From the NCBI RefSeq assembly GCF_026914185.1, contig NC_070565.1:3038001-3102000 (forward strand): 64,000 nucleotides of DNA, read 5' to 3'. The DNA is from Puccinia triticina. Taxonomy: Eukaryota; Basidiomycota; Pucciniomycetes; Pucciniales; Pucciniaceae. Position 1 is the stretch's first letter, and every line of letters begins with the position of its first letter. Shown here piece after piece: positions 1 to 11,670 of this stretch. The position numbers were made by a program, and so were the translations under genes. The notes beneath the pieces are model-generated. The model ran no database searches. It worked only from the letters and a program-made list of their open reading frames with translations, and was not told where the DNA came from.

Positions 1-850
1 GACATGACACAGCTTTGTTTTCAGCTCCAACACTGCTCCAATGCTGCTCCTCCCCAACAGCACATCTAGGGCTTGCATGACAGGTGTCAGGATCAAAGCA
101 CTCAATGTGACAAAACCAGATGATGCTCGGCTTTGGCCCTGGCTCAGCTGATGCTCAGCTTTTACCCTGGCTCAGCTGATGCTCAGTTTTTGCACTGGCC
201 CAGCTGATGCTCAGCTTTGGCATCGGCCACCTGATGATCATCTTTGACCCTGGCACAGCTGATGCTCAGCCTTGGACGTGGCTCAGCTGAGGCTCAGCTT
301 TGGCCCTAGCCTAGCTGATTTTCAGCTCTGGTCCTTTCCAAGCTAATTCCCATGTTTTTCCCTGGCCTGGCTCAGCTGACACTCAGCAAGCTGAGCATCA
401 GCTGGCCAGCTGGCCCAGGACTGGATCAAAGCTGAGCATCAGCTGGAACAGAACTAGGAAAAGGCTGAGCAAAGACTTGTACAAAGCTGAGCATCAGCTG
501 TGCCAGGACTAGTACAAAGCTGAGCATCAGCTGGGCAAGGACTGGTGAAAATGTTTTATTCCAATTCTGAGAGTGAGCTGCATGAAAAAGCTGAGTATGA
601 GCTGAGCAAAAAAGCTGAGTATGAGCTGGGTACCAAAGCTGAGTATCAGCTGGACAGAACTGAGGATCAGTTGGGCTCATCAAAAACTGAACAGGACCTC
701 CTTGGTAAATTTTGGAAGTTGAGGAGGCAGTTGCAGGAGATTGGGGCAGATAGTGGATAGATATTGGATAGATGTTGGGTAGCTGGCTGGAGCTGGTGTG
801 ATGTCACTTGTCATCAACTAACTATTTTATTTTCCTGGTGATGCAAGTTT
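1..850. mobile_element. Fold-back (long inverted repeat) element, left edge cut by window
   Basis: Two arms meet near 390-400 with almost no spacer. The left arm (1-390) repeats GCTGATGCTCAGC-like units and the right arm (400-850) carries their reverse complement (GCTGAGCATCAGC). The outer right end, about 780-840, reads GTCACTTGTCATCAACTAAC and then TTTTCCTGGTG. The same end, inverted, borders the larger element at 59.7-62.25 kb, so this is a short deletion derivative of that family. The short open frames here (for example 545-760) follow the repeat and are not treated as genes. The left terminus lies outside the window. Confidence 0.7.
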
Positions 851-889
851 CAATTGTACAGATTTAAAATTGCCTTTTTTTAAATTTGA

Positions 890-1165
890 GAAACCTTAAT
901 CCACTCCAATAAATTTGGAATGAACATCTGTGCACTCCAAAAAAAAAAAAAAAAAAAAAAATTGCTTGCAAAAAATATTTTTGGAGTGGAATTCAGTTTA
1001 CTCCAAAATTTTTGGAGTGCATCATGGTGACACTCCAAAAAACAGGCTTTTTTGGAGTGTAATTTTGTTCACTCCAACAAAATTTGGAGTAGACTATGGT
1101 TCACTCCAATGAAAGTTGGAGTGGACTAATGTTCACTCCATTTTTGGAGTGGATGAAGTAATTTT
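890..1165. repeat. Array of short inverted units, CACTCCAA / TTGGAGTG
   Basis: About ten copies of CACTCCAA or its reverse complement TTGGAGTG lie within 280 bases, mostly as facing pairs, so the stretch can fold into a row of small hairpins. A run of about 22 A sits at 940-961. No coding signal is seen. Confidence 0.65.
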
Positions 1166-1210
1166 TTGGTGTGGATTTAGCCTGCCCCATATATTAATCT
1201 TGGATCTGCA

Positions 1211-1236
1211 GCGGCAAAGCCGCCCTGGCCTCTAGT
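1211..1236 (+). mobile_element. Helitron-like 3' terminus
   Basis: A short hairpin (GCGGC, loop AAA, GCCGC) is followed 8 bases later by CTAG and then T. This is the classic 3' end of Helitron rolling-circle transposons (subterminal hairpin, CTRR end, insertion before T). Related ends occur at 4552-4578, 6631-6655 and 28084-28100. The 5' end was not found. The element would extend to the left. Confidence 0.5.
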
Positions 1237-2022
1237 TTGTTCAATCAAACGGTGAAAGGTTAATTTGTGACTTACAAGGTGTTGGTCCAATCCTTACCGA
1301 CCCACAAATCATTGATGTGGATCAAACGTAAGTGTATTTTTCCTTCTTGCTAAAACAACTGTAAACTTATCAAATTCACTGCTTCTACTATAGGCGCTGG
1401 GCTGATGGGAATAATGTGACAGAGGGAATTGGAATTTTTTGCCAACAACATATCTGCAACAAGGTTTGTCAGAAATTACAGCTTGTGTCACCTCTCAAGA
1501 TTGGTATTCCAGATGGATCAAACGGCAAACCATCACACTCGTCAACTGTTGATCGGCCCCAAAGCTTTTCTGGCATCAATCAGTATTTCAACAAAAAAAA
1601 GTGTTTGGGCTTTACTGGGTGCGCGTTTAGGTGAGCTGGGCGTTGACGGAGTCAAGCACGGTGCGGAGGAGGATGCCGTTAGCTAGACCAATGTTAACAA
1701 AGAGGGTTTTGTTATTTTTATTGATTGATGAGTCAAGGATCTCGGAAATACAGATGGAGGTGGGTGTGGCGGCTGTTGGAAAGGGAGGGGCTTTGAGGCA
1801 AGATTGAAATGGTGTAATGGCTGGGGAGGAGCAGGGACCTTTGGATGTTTTTGGGGAGTTGTTGGAATTGGTCCACCTGGAGTCAAGGCCAGGGCACAAC
1901 AAGGTGCAATGGTGGGTAGGGAGCTGGGTGGGTCGTATGGCGTGGCGGCATTGGCAAAGCAACAGTTTGAAGGTGAGTGGCAATTCCGTTGTGATGGGTG
2001 GGATGGAGCTTCACCAGACAAT
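1237..2022. other. Repeat-derived sequence without a recognisable gene
   Basis: I see no conserved protein in any frame. The overlapping frames at 1627-2178 on both strands are biased towards simple composition and have no family resemblance. The stretch is bounded by a Helitron-like end on the left and an inverted-repeat arm on the right. Confidence 0.5.
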
Positions 2023-2647
2023 CTAAGTATATTAAATCCACACTTTTGTGGAAATTTGGTTCATGGGTTCACCCTCCCCCTTTCCAAAAAGGCCCCAAAA
2101 GGGGGCTGCCAGTGTGGCAGTGGCCAACTTGGCAATGTTTCCCACATTTCCCATCTTTTCAGGCAGAAGTATGTTTGACTTTGCTGCTGTGAAAATTAAA
2201 TTTAAAGTCCCCGAACATTAATGCCTCGGACTGATCCCCCAATTCATGAAACATGAATGAAAAGGGACCGGATTCTCCCTCCTCTGCCTGTTGCAAATGC
2301 AAGGGGAGAGAGGCGGGCAAATGGTTGGTTTCAAATGAATTGCTCAGCCTGCACAAGCGCAACAGGGGAGGTTTTTTTTGTGTGTTCTTTTTTTTTTTGA
2401 CCAGCCTGTGCAAGTGCAGCAGGGGGGCAGAATAATACATTTTTCCTGGGGCAATTGCAAGTGCAAAGGCGGAGGGGTTTCTATCAGCCTGCGCAAGTGC
2501 GACAGGGGAGAGAGAAATAAGATTAACCCCCTCGGGCCCCTACAAAGGCAAGGGTGGAGAGGGTTATCGACCGACGGATTGTGTTCTACCTCCGCAAGTG
2601 CGAGAGGGGAACTGGATCCGTGGAGGATAGGACACGGCCAGGACGCC
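2023..2647 (+). repeat. Left arm of a 0.62 kb inverted-repeat pair
   Basis: Begins CTAAGTATATTAAATCC. Its reverse complement, diverged, forms 9541-10161, with both outer ends facing outwards. The arm contains about five imperfect units built around CTGCGCAAGTGCAACAGGGG, themselves nearly palindromic, and ends near a GGATCCGTGGAGG stretch. It is either the terminal inverted repeat of one 8.1 kb transposon or one of two independent copies of a short element in opposite orientation. Confidence 0.7.
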
Positions 2648-4551
2648 TTTTTATGTTCACCCCATCAAGTCAAACCCCTCATTTTCGCGGACGACCTGAA
2701 ACAGCAGCCCTGATACATCGTCCGCAACAGTCCGCACCCTTTCGGAGCAATCAAAACAAGAAACTGCTTGCGGGTTGGTGGCGCCTCCAACATTCGCACC
2801 CTTGCGACGCTGCGCCATTTAAACCCGAATTAGGAGCCCGTCTACTCGCCTAGCTCACTCTACATACTTGTCCCCCACGAGCGTTAATCCCCCGGCTTCG
2901 ACGGAGGCGGCGGTGGCGGCCAGTCAAGCCACCCGGACCTCCCCGACAGTCCGCGCACCTTCCCCGCTGGCCTGGTCTCTCCGGACACACCACCATCCAG
3001 CAAGCCCTTATCAGATGAGCCCGGCGGGTCCAAGCCGTGCTACTCGCCCCGCACACGCGGCCCTTCGATTCCCGTCGCCGCTGGCGTCTCCGGCCCGCGC
3101 GCCAGCGGCGAGGCTCGCACCACCCATGCCGGCGCCTTCAGACACTTCCCCCCCATCATCAGCCTCAACGGGGTGCGCTACTTTATCTTCCAGTTCCCGA
3201 AGCTGCGGGCCAATCCCAGGGTGACACCTCCAAAGCCAGTGGTGCCAGGCCTCATGACCATTTGATGGCCCCAGCCGGTGGTGTCCAAGTTATTGGGCTC
3301 ATGCAACAACCCCAACTATCTTGTTTTATTGGGAGTACAACTTGGTGCTGAACTTGAGTCTTGAGCTCAGACCTACCCCAACATGAAATTATGCTGTTTG
3401 TGAAGCTTTTAAGGTCAAACAAACTTTGAATATTGTAAAAGGTCAAGTGAATTGAGTCCTGGACTCAATATATTTGCAGCCCAACAATCATGAATCATCA
3501 GACAAAAGGGAAAAAAACAATCCTGAAACTGGACAGAATTTTGACTGGAATGGAGGCTCATTTTTATAAGCTGCTGAATTTTCTGTCAATGTGAATTACA
3601 ACTGGTTCCACTGAAAAAGTGAGGATAGGTTTCTGCAACACTTGATGAATGACAAAAAGACCAATGTGGCTGTAGCACATCTGAAAATTTGTATCTTTTG
3701 AGCAGTACTTTACATGCAGGCAGTGAAACAAGAAGGTTATTCACAATCAAATTTTACAAAACTTTGGAGCTAGATTTAAGACCTATATGACCAGAATTCA
3801 AGAATTTTGGTAAGATGGAAAGCAGAAGGTGATACTGATCAATCAATGCAATTAATCAACTTTTGAAAAAAATGTTCATGAATACCTGAAAATGTGTCCT
3901 ACAAATTTCAATTGTGAAACCCCCTAATTATAAAACACTCATGCTTGTATTTACCTTGATATCTGTGAGCCTGTGTCTCTAAAGTGACAACATGACAAAA
4001 GTAAGTTGGGTGGGCACTGATTGAATTTTTTGGGATAAAGAAATACAAGCAGTAGAGAGAGATGATCTTTTATTAAGATTTAATATGGGCCAAGCTCTAA
4101 CTGGAAATGTAGGCTGCCAACTGTGCTGAAAGAGTGCAACAGTCTCCACTCACACCAAGGAAACGGTGGTGGGAATCAGAAGTAGGGTTTCTACTCTGCT
4201 CTGGTTTTTAAGGTCTTAACAAGAGATAACCTGATTGATCTTTGAGGGTTGGAAGAAGGGAAGAGAAGTCAAGAGCAACAGGGTTTCCTCTGATATAAAC
4301 AAGGTCAGTGAAAGAGGGTACTTACTGTCAATTAGAGATCGCTGAGTGGACCCGGGTACTCGTGGCGGGTGCGGGTACCTGCGGTCATTTTGGGCATATT
4401 TGCGGGGCATTGCCAGATGGCTGATTAAAATGAGCGTAAAGCCTGCGGGGGTGTCCGTTGCGCGGGTGGCAACCTTGGCCCTTGTGCCTTTGGCCGCTGG
4501 GCTTGGGCCTTGGGCCGGCGGTGGGCTGTGGAGTTGACGCCCTGGGGTTGC
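2648..4551. other. No gene recognised; AT-rich repeat-derived DNA
   Basis: 2648-3250 is GC-rich with open frames on both strands but no family signal. 3300-4200 is AT-rich and closed in all frames. From 4345 a stretch rich in GGGTACC / CGGGTGCGGG motifs resembles the GTACC-rich repeats at 21.75-22.68 kb. Nothing supports a gene. Confidence 0.45.
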
Positions 4552-4578
4552 GGCGGCGTAGCCGCCTTGTACTCTAGT
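4552..4578 (+). mobile_element. Helitron-like 3' terminus
   Basis: Perfect 6 bp stem GGCGGC / GCCGCC with loop GTA, then 7 bases, then CTAG and T. Same form as 1211-1236. It abuts a second repeat type that starts within about 40 bases. Confidence 0.55.
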
Positions 4579-4599
4579 TGCCTATAAATAGGGGGACTC

Positions 4600-5015
4600 T
4601 GGCATCCATGTTTCCCCAGGCAACTCTTGAGCTGTAATTCCAGCCTGGGGTCGCCTCACCCCTGTCCGCTGTTGCATTTGCGCAGTCCGGCGGGGGACAC
4701 TCGTGGACCCCCCTGTGCTTACGGGCTGGGGGTCTTCCTCTCACCACTTTTTAACCCTGCTAGACAGGGATGGGTAGTGGGCCATAATACATCAACTTGC
4801 TGATGTTAGATGGCAGGGTGCGGGCTTGTTTTATCATGTTGTATTCTAGTCTTTTTTCTTTGTGTTTTGCTTAATTTGTGAGCTGAATCTCAGCCTGTGG
4901 ATGCTTATTTGGTAAAAGGGGAAACCTTTGTTTTTTTTTTGTATTTTAGTCAATTGTAGGGGAAACCCTTGAATTTTTTTTTCCACAAAACTGAGGCTTT
5001 AATATACTTGGATGA
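4600..5015. repeat. Degenerate copy of a dispersed repeat ending in TTTAATATACTTG
   Basis: Shares CACCCCTGTCCGCTGTTGCA-like sequence near 4665 and the end GGCTTTAATATACTTGG near 5010 with 28590-28710. The terminal motif is also close to the outer ends of the inverted pair at 2023 and 10161, suggesting one broader family. The pseudogene at 5142-6604 begins about 130 bases beyond its end. Confidence 0.5.
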
Positions 5016-5141
5016 CCAGTGCATAAATGCATTCATCAACCAACAGATTCTTGGATCCATTCCAGGTTGACTTTCCAAAACATTGAATTCAATGTTACTC
5101 GAATATTTTACGCATATTCCTTTTAGCGCTGCCTCCAAAAA

Positions 5142-6604
5142 TTAAACACAATGTGGAAAATTGTAGCCACCCGTTGCCACGACAGCATGCCTAAAAATCT
5201 GAAAATAAAAAGATATAAGTTTTATATATGGGGTATAGGAACAAAGCAAAACACTAACCTGCAAATTCTTTGCCATTTTTTTATAAGCAGGAAGAATACA
5301 AGAACTTTCCAAAAAAATGGCCTTGAATTGGGTTAGGAGGAGTCCAGTTGCTTCGTACATGAGTGCATTGGTTGCGTGGCTGGTAAGGTTTGGGAAATCC
5401 TCCTTGTATCATATCTTAGCAACATATTCTTTGATACATTCAGAGCCATTTTCCATTGTTTTTACTTCAGCTTTTAATGCACGTCGCATACTTCCGGAAC
5501 CAACAATTGGATTGCTATAGACTTTCAATGTGAGAGGTTGAAATTTGGCCTTGAGCGTTCCAATTTCAGTGGCAGCAAAAGTCTTGAATACAAAGCAATG
5601 AGCATTAATCCATCCGTCAGTATCAATTTTGATGAGCTGGTGATTTCCACAACCAAGAACTCGTAACTGGGTAGAAAGGCCCTTAGTTCCACTTTGTGGC
5701 ATTGTATCTACAGGAATCCAAAAGGTGATTATTACAATCAGTAATTATAATTAGAATTCCAAAATCAGTCCAAAAAACAGAACTTACTTGCAAGACCACC
5801 AGCAGCCCATTGCCCCCCAACTGTAACCTGCTCAGAGTTGCTAATTTTTTTGACTGGAGAATGAGTTGATGGCCTTTTGAAAATCACATTTTCATCAGAA
5901 GAAATATCATTGTTGGAGGAATCAATATCAAGGTACTTGTTAACATTGGACTTTGATTGAATCTGGGATTTTGCTGGAGAGCGTGAGACGGTATTTTTTC
6001 TGGAAGACGAAGTTGACAGCTTGGACTTGGTTGCAGATTTTGAGATCGTATTATTTTGCAAAGATTGAGTTGCTGGCTTTGTTAATTTTGTGTTCTCATT
6101 GGAAGACATATTTTTGTATTCAGAGGATTCAGGACTGACAAATTGGTGTTGGTATACAATGTCAATTTGAACAGGCTTTCTATTGTTTGATTTCTTAATG
6201 ATATAAACTAGAGCTTCTTGGGTGGTGAGGCAACTTTTTCCTTGCAAAAGACTGACAAAGTCTTCAGAATTTTCAGGTAGCTGATCAATTAGAGACTTGG
6301 AATGAAGTTTGTCAAGGAATAATTCCCAGAGGGTGTCCAGAATATGCTGAAAGAGGTTTGGGTTGTTAATGTCAACTTTTTGCTTCACATTCAGAATCCT
6401 GGTATCGCGTTGGAGTTTGTTATTTATGTATAGAACAAATCCACAGTCAATCAGGCGTTCGGAATCCACTGCAGCAAGGGAACTAGTTTTTGAGAATGAT
6501 TGGGTTGGCTTTTTCTTGGGATAAGGATTGACGACTGGCTTTTTTTGTTTGACCCTGACTGCATTCTGAAAATATTCTTCAGAGGCTGGAGTATGAGATC
6601 GCAT
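5142..6604 (-). pseudogene. Alpha-kinase-like protein, interrupted and truncated
   Basis: Three exons on the minus strand can be read: 6604-5788, 5707-5259 and 5198-5142, with GT-AG borders and matching phase. Exon 1 gives about 270 residues, including a Ser/Thr/Lys-rich linker. Exon 2 contains GSGSMRRALKAEV followed by a VAK motif, which resembles the nucleotide-binding part of alpha-type (atypical) protein kinases. An in-frame TGA (5409-5411) follows VAKI directly, and the frame then continues in alpha-kinase style (ALMYEATGLLLTQF). The C-terminal catalytic part (zinc-binding and activation region) is absent before the stop at 5142. The family call rests on a short motif and general layout. 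It lies inside the 2.0-10.2 kb inverted-repeat pair and beside a Helitron-like end at 6631. TGA readthrough is possible, but decay is the simpler reading. Confidence 0.5.
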
Positions 6605-6630
6605 GACTGGGGCAGGGGTTTGAGACCATA

Positions 6631-6655
6631 CTAGAGTTCAAAGCGGCTACGCCGC
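6631..6655 (-). mobile_element. Helitron-like 3' terminus, reverse orientation
   Basis: On the minus strand, GCGGC, loop GTA, GCCGC is followed 8 bases later by CTAG and T. The element would extend to higher coordinates. It lies 27 bases upstream of the alpha-kinase-like start codon. Confidence 0.5.
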
Positions 6656-6659
6656 TGCA

Positions 6660-8214
6660 CCTTTGGGGAAAGAGGGTAACATACCCTAAACCACAACCCC
6701 CCCCCCCCACCTCTTTTGTGTAAAGAAATGGATACTGAAGGAGGAATTATTGTCAAAAACATGTACATATCTGAATAGCAGCAAGATCAAAATTTCACTT
6801 CAAAAAACATGATGGATGATAGCCAACAAATGGAGAACCAAATTATCCCACCACCCCAAAAGTTTTTGAAAAATATTCACAGCATAATCAATTTTCAAGT
6901 AGTGTTATTTTCTCATACAAAAAATCTCTTATCCTAATCAGGTAATATGCCAGTGGAAACATCAAGCTGGATTAGTGCACTCTTGAGACCAAGAATGACC
7001 ATAATGACAACATATGGTAAAAAAAGTCTGGGGTCTCTTCAAAGAGGGGGTGTAGTCATGACAATGGTGAAAGGTTTTGCTATGTACAGTGAAGCACATC
7101 TGGAATTCTGAGTGTGCAACCCACTTGGTACTACAAGAACTTCTCTTTGGATCCCTGGGTTTCCAATGGTATATCCTGCTCCAATTGAATTGTCATGATG
7201 CTGTAGGGAAATATACAAGACACTATAAGGTTGCCTCACATCACCTGCCAACAATTTGCATACACTGGCTGACTCTCACCTTCTTTGCTTCAGGGTTGAG
7301 AATTTACATGTTTTTATTGTGGAAGGAAAAATAAAAAAAACTATTAATCCACACAGAGTTGTAAAAATGCCATCAATCTGTGGTTATATGTTGAAATTTG
7401 GAACCATGTCAGTATAGAGATTATGGAGAATTGATGTGTAGAAGAATGCCTTGCTGAGAGATGCAACAAACAATAAATATCCAACCCCATCCTGGTATGT
7501 TACAGACACCATTGCTAGGAATGGACAGAAAGCCTGATGAGCCTCAGTCATACCCGCACTGTTCCTGGACACAATTTCTGAGAAAGAGAAGGTTTCACTA
7601 CAGCTGTATGAACCAGTAATCAAATAACACGGACAAGGCCCCTGACAGTTCTGAGGCTGAAGAAAACAGAGGAATCTGGCATTGAACTTCATTCCTTTGT
7701 GAATGTGATTCAGAGAGTAGTTCAGTTACATGTGTTCCTACAGGACAAATGACGCGCACTCTAAAAGAAATATGGATGTACTTTGTGCACAAAAAACTCT
7801 TTGCGCACTGCAGGGGGCGTCCACTCAACATCCCGGCCATAGTGCGCGGAAGCTCAAAACGCTTAATTGTGCACTGCAGATGAAAAACCATAAAATTCTC
7901 ATTTTTTTTCTGCCATGCGGCAGAAGAGATTTCCCCCCCCGCCCCCTCCAACAATTCTTTTGGAAATTTTGGGACACTCACTTTCACACAAGACAAGGGT
8001 GAAAAATAAATACCCATTAATGAGCTGGATCCCCCGGTGACTCTCCCCCGGGGATATCTAACCTGCCACAAATGACCTGGGGACACAGCCCCTCAAAAAC
8101 ATAGTTCGAGGGGCAGAAGTCAGCCGCTGTGCCGTGCCGACGGCCGGCGCAGGCCCACAGTGCGGAGGATACACACTCCCCCGACGACCGGCCAGCACAC
8201 ATGTGGAGTGCAAA
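6660..8214. other. No gene recognised
   Basis: 6660-7600 is AT-rich with scattered short frames. 7700-8214 contains GTGCGCACT-type motifs and a C run at 7936-7944. Frames at 7598-8086 (minus) and 7730-8002 (plus) show no family features. It lies within the large inverted-repeat pair. Confidence 0.45.
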
Positions 8215-8800
8215 TCACCGGTCATCTAAGGGATTAAGCACTCCTCTTGATGACCGGGTCCGTTGCGGTCATTGAGAGGGGTAAACGCACCTCTTGATGA
8301 CTGGAACGGAATCCGTCAATGAGAGGAGAAGCACACCTCTCGATGACCAGAACAAAACCGGTCATCGAGAGGAGAAACACACCTCTCGGTGACCGGGAGC
8401 AGACCGGTCATCGAGGCAATTAAGTACTCCGCTCGATGACCGGGTCCGTTGCGGTCATCAAGAGGAGTACTTAATCCACTCGATGACCAAGCAGATCCGG
8501 TCATCAAGAGGATTACTTAATCTCCTTGATGACCGGAACAGACCCGGTCATTGAGAGGAGAAACACTCCCCCAATGACCGGAGCGAACCATTCAACGAGA
8601 TGAGTGATGAACAGTTCGCTCCGGTCATTGAGGGGAGTCTTGACTCCTCTCGATGACTGGAAAACGGACCCATCGAGAGGAGCACTTGATCCCCTCAATG
8701 TATGAACGGTCTGGTCCCGGTCACCGAGAGGTGTGTTTCTCCTCTCGATGACCGGGTTCTGGTCATCGCTCCTCTCGATGACCGGCCTACTTCTCCTCCC
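8215..8800. repeat. Serial hairpin array, CTCGATGACCGG / CCGGTCATCGAG
   Basis: About ten consecutive hairpins, each made of CTCTCGATGACCGG, a 5-10 base loop and CCGGTCATCGAGAG, separated by 10-20 base spacers such as AGAAACACAC. Arms vary by a few bases (CTTGATGACC, GGTCATTGAG) but compensating partners keep the pairing. Related, more decayed arrays occur at 22255-22520 and 24425-24730. No protein is encoded. A run of about 15 G follows at 8830. Confidence 0.8.
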
Positions 8801-9540
8801 CCTCCTGGGGGTCAGGCTTAGTTCAAGGAGGAAGGGGGGGGGGGGGGGCTATTCTCAATGATGGTGGGCGAGTGGTTTTAGACCTCGGCGAAGTGTGTGA
8901 GATACATGATTGCAGCCACAGGGCCCTCTACCTTGTCAGGTAGTATTCAACAGCTGGGTTCTAGAGCCTTCACTCCATTGTGAAAAGCCGTGGCCGGAGG
9001 CGAAGCAAACAGCATTGGGCAAGTATGAGCAGGCCGAGGAGGTTTTGGTGGCCTGTGTAGCGGGCGGGCGGGATCGGCAGGACTCCTGGGGATGCACAAG
9101 AAGCAGCTCGGCCTTCGTGATTGAGGGATCACTACCAGCAACAATACCCTCATGACCTGGGAAGCGGTATTTCCCTGTACAAAGCTGCGTGACAGTCAAA
9201 GCCTCTCGTGGTTTAGGAAGGCACAGCAAAGGCGCAGCATCTTCGAGAGGGAGAACCGTCAAAAAAGACCCGCCTTGGCCAAAAGCGGTTCTGGCCCGGG
9301 TGTGAACATATACATCCATAACAACAAAAAAGTGTGCAGGTCATCTAAAGGCGAAGTTCTGATTTGTTTTGTTTTGTTTGAAGGGTCCCAGTCGCTTGTC
9401 TCGGACAGCGCCACGCGACTGTAAAGATTTGCAGTGTTGGAGTACCCCAAAATGGGGAGGACTCCTAGACTTATTGAAACATGTGTGCGCTGTTGATCTA
9501 GAGAAAAAAAGAGGAGCGAGGGGAGGTAGACAATAAATAA
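8801..9540. other. No gene recognised
   Basis: Frames on both strands around 8910-9424 are repeat-like and lack family signals. The sequence leads into the right inverted arm. Confidence 0.4.
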
Positions 9541-10161
9541 AGGCGCCTCGACGGGGGCTGGACCTTCACGGGTCGAGTTCCCCTCTCGCAGTTGTGGAGG
9601 TTGAGCACGATCCGTCGGTTAACACTCTCCGCCTTCGCATTTGCAAAGGTTTGAGGGCTTTAATCTTTTATCTCAATCCCCTGTTGCGCTTGCGCAGGCT
9701 GATTATGTCTTATCTTTTCCCCCTGCTGCGCTTGCAAAGGTGGGTCAAAACATTCATCACACAAAGAAGGAAAAAACCTCCCCTGTTGCACTTGCACAGG
9801 TTGAGGTAAATTTTACTCCCCTGTTGCACTTGCTCAGGCTGGGCAATTTATTTAACCAACCATTTGCCCACCTCTCTCCCCTTGCATTTGCAACAGGCAG
9901 AGGTGGGAGAATCCGGTCCCTTTTCATTCATGGTTCATGAATTGGGGGATCAGTCCGAGGCATTAATGTTTGGGGACTTAAAATTTAATTCACACGGCAG
10001 CAAAGTCAAACATACTGCTGCCTGGGAAGAAGGGAACTGTGGGAAATATTGCCAAGTTGGCCACTGTGCCACTGGCAGGCCCCTTTTGGGGCCTTTTGGG
10101 AAAGGGGGAGGGTGAACCCATGAACCCAATTTCCATGAAACTGTGGATTTAACATACTTAG
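9541..10161 (-). repeat. Right arm of the 0.62 kb inverted-repeat pair
   Basis: Reverse complement of 2023-2647 with moderate divergence. It contains five CCCCTGTTGCACTTGCACAGG-like units (9675-9900) and ends GGATTTAACATACTTAG. If the pair are true termini the element is 8.14 kb long. No clear target duplication was seen next to the ends. Confidence 0.7.
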
Positions 10162-11670
10162 ATAACTGAAGCTGGGATATGTGAACGTAGGACTGAGCTG
10201 TTTGGGGTACAAGTGGCAGGTTTTCTTTAGAAAGGAAATGGGTAATTCGTTGTTGTCTGAGGGAAGGATAAGCTTGGAGCACTTTTAGTGGGAGGATGAG
10301 TACGTCTATTGAATGGTGGATTATTCAGGGATGATTTGATGGCAGATTGATCAACCCCCACTTCTTCTAAGCAGAGAGTACACCAGCCAAGCAGAAGAGA
10401 TTCAGTTTCACGGCTACACCTTGCACAAGAATCAGACGGCATGATTGATTAATAAACGTTGACACAAAGGTGATAGAGAATAGTAGTGATATAAGATAGC
10501 TGGTTAACTATAAGTGTCTCAAGCTGATTTCTGATTGTTGGTTGAGCAATCTCATAGACAGATTTGCTCTACTTTTTAAACAGTTTTGGTTCTGGTTTGA
10601 TTCTTTTCACTCTGCAGTCAACTTGCTATTTCTGAACTTACCGATCAAGTAGACTAAGATTTTCAAGTAACATTTCACAGGAAAGCTGAGTCAAGTCTCA
10701 AAATTAGAAATTTTACACTGCAACTATGGCAGATATGAGAAATTATGATTATTTCACTCAACCAAGGCAAGGGATCAGATGAAACTATTGTTTGTTTGAT
10801 ATTGTACAAGTAGTAAGGGTGTTACATGTGTAGAACAGCCTGGTTGGAGTAGGTAACCAACAAATATCTGAACAGATTTTACATCGCGACAGGGAATCGT
10901 GCAAGGGGGGGGAGGTCACTTGTTTGTTGTTTTGATGTTTTGTGGAGGTTATGCAGGTAGCGTGTGAGGATTTTGGAGGATCAGTCCAAAAAAAAATCTA
11001 AATTGGCGCAATTGGTTTTGTCCCTCGGCTTCCGTAAACTTCTCACTGGGGCGCCCAAAGTGCACCAAAATTTTACAGCGGGCAGAAATACCTCTCAAGG
11101 GAACATGGTGAACTGTTTACAGAAACATTACAGGAAGCGGGTCAACGAACTTCAACAGAGGCAAATCTTCCTGGAGGGGAGAAAGCTTCTCAAGAGCAGC
11201 ACACAGAGGCTGAGAATAAACTGTGGTAGCAGTACTGGAACTGTTGGGAGAAGATTCTGTTCAAGCCTCCCACCAGTGGCAATAAGGTGATAAATTGGCT
11301 TCAGTGGGAAACTGTCAGAGAGTGGTATGGAATTTCAGGCCAAAAACCCCTCTTGAAGCACTCTACCAAATTGTCATAATCAAGTCTGCATTGGCACTTA
11401 CAGTCAAATTCTCATCAGGATTTACTGCTTGTGTAATTAAAGCCACCTTGGTGTCTAGTAATGATAAAGAAATACCTCACATGTGGAAATAGATAACCAA
11501 TCTCAATCATTCATGAACACAGAAATGCATGAATAAGAAAAAAACAAAGATTGGGGATCACAGAATATCAGATGAGAAAATGGGATAAAACAGAAAAAAA
11601 ACTTGGCGGCACAATTGAAATAGTTCAGATTGAATTTATAGAACCAAAATTCCATTTGTTATAAAACTTG
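10162..11670. other. Repeat-derived sequence; weak protein relic at 11.0-11.4 kb
   Basis: Between 11040 and 11370 the plus strand gives gene-like residues in shifting frames (for example GELFTETLQEAGQ and, later, GNKVINWLQWETV), broken by stops and frame changes. I do not recognise the source. The remainder is AT-rich and empty. Confidence 0.3.

Noticed and set aside
1804..2178. Plus-strand frame of 124 residues
   Set aside because: Gly/Trp-rich composition, runs into the inverted-repeat arm, no homology features.
8215..8800. CRISPR-like regular array
   Set aside because: The units are palindromic and alternate in orientation, spacers are short and similar, and the surrounding genes are eukaryotic with introns.
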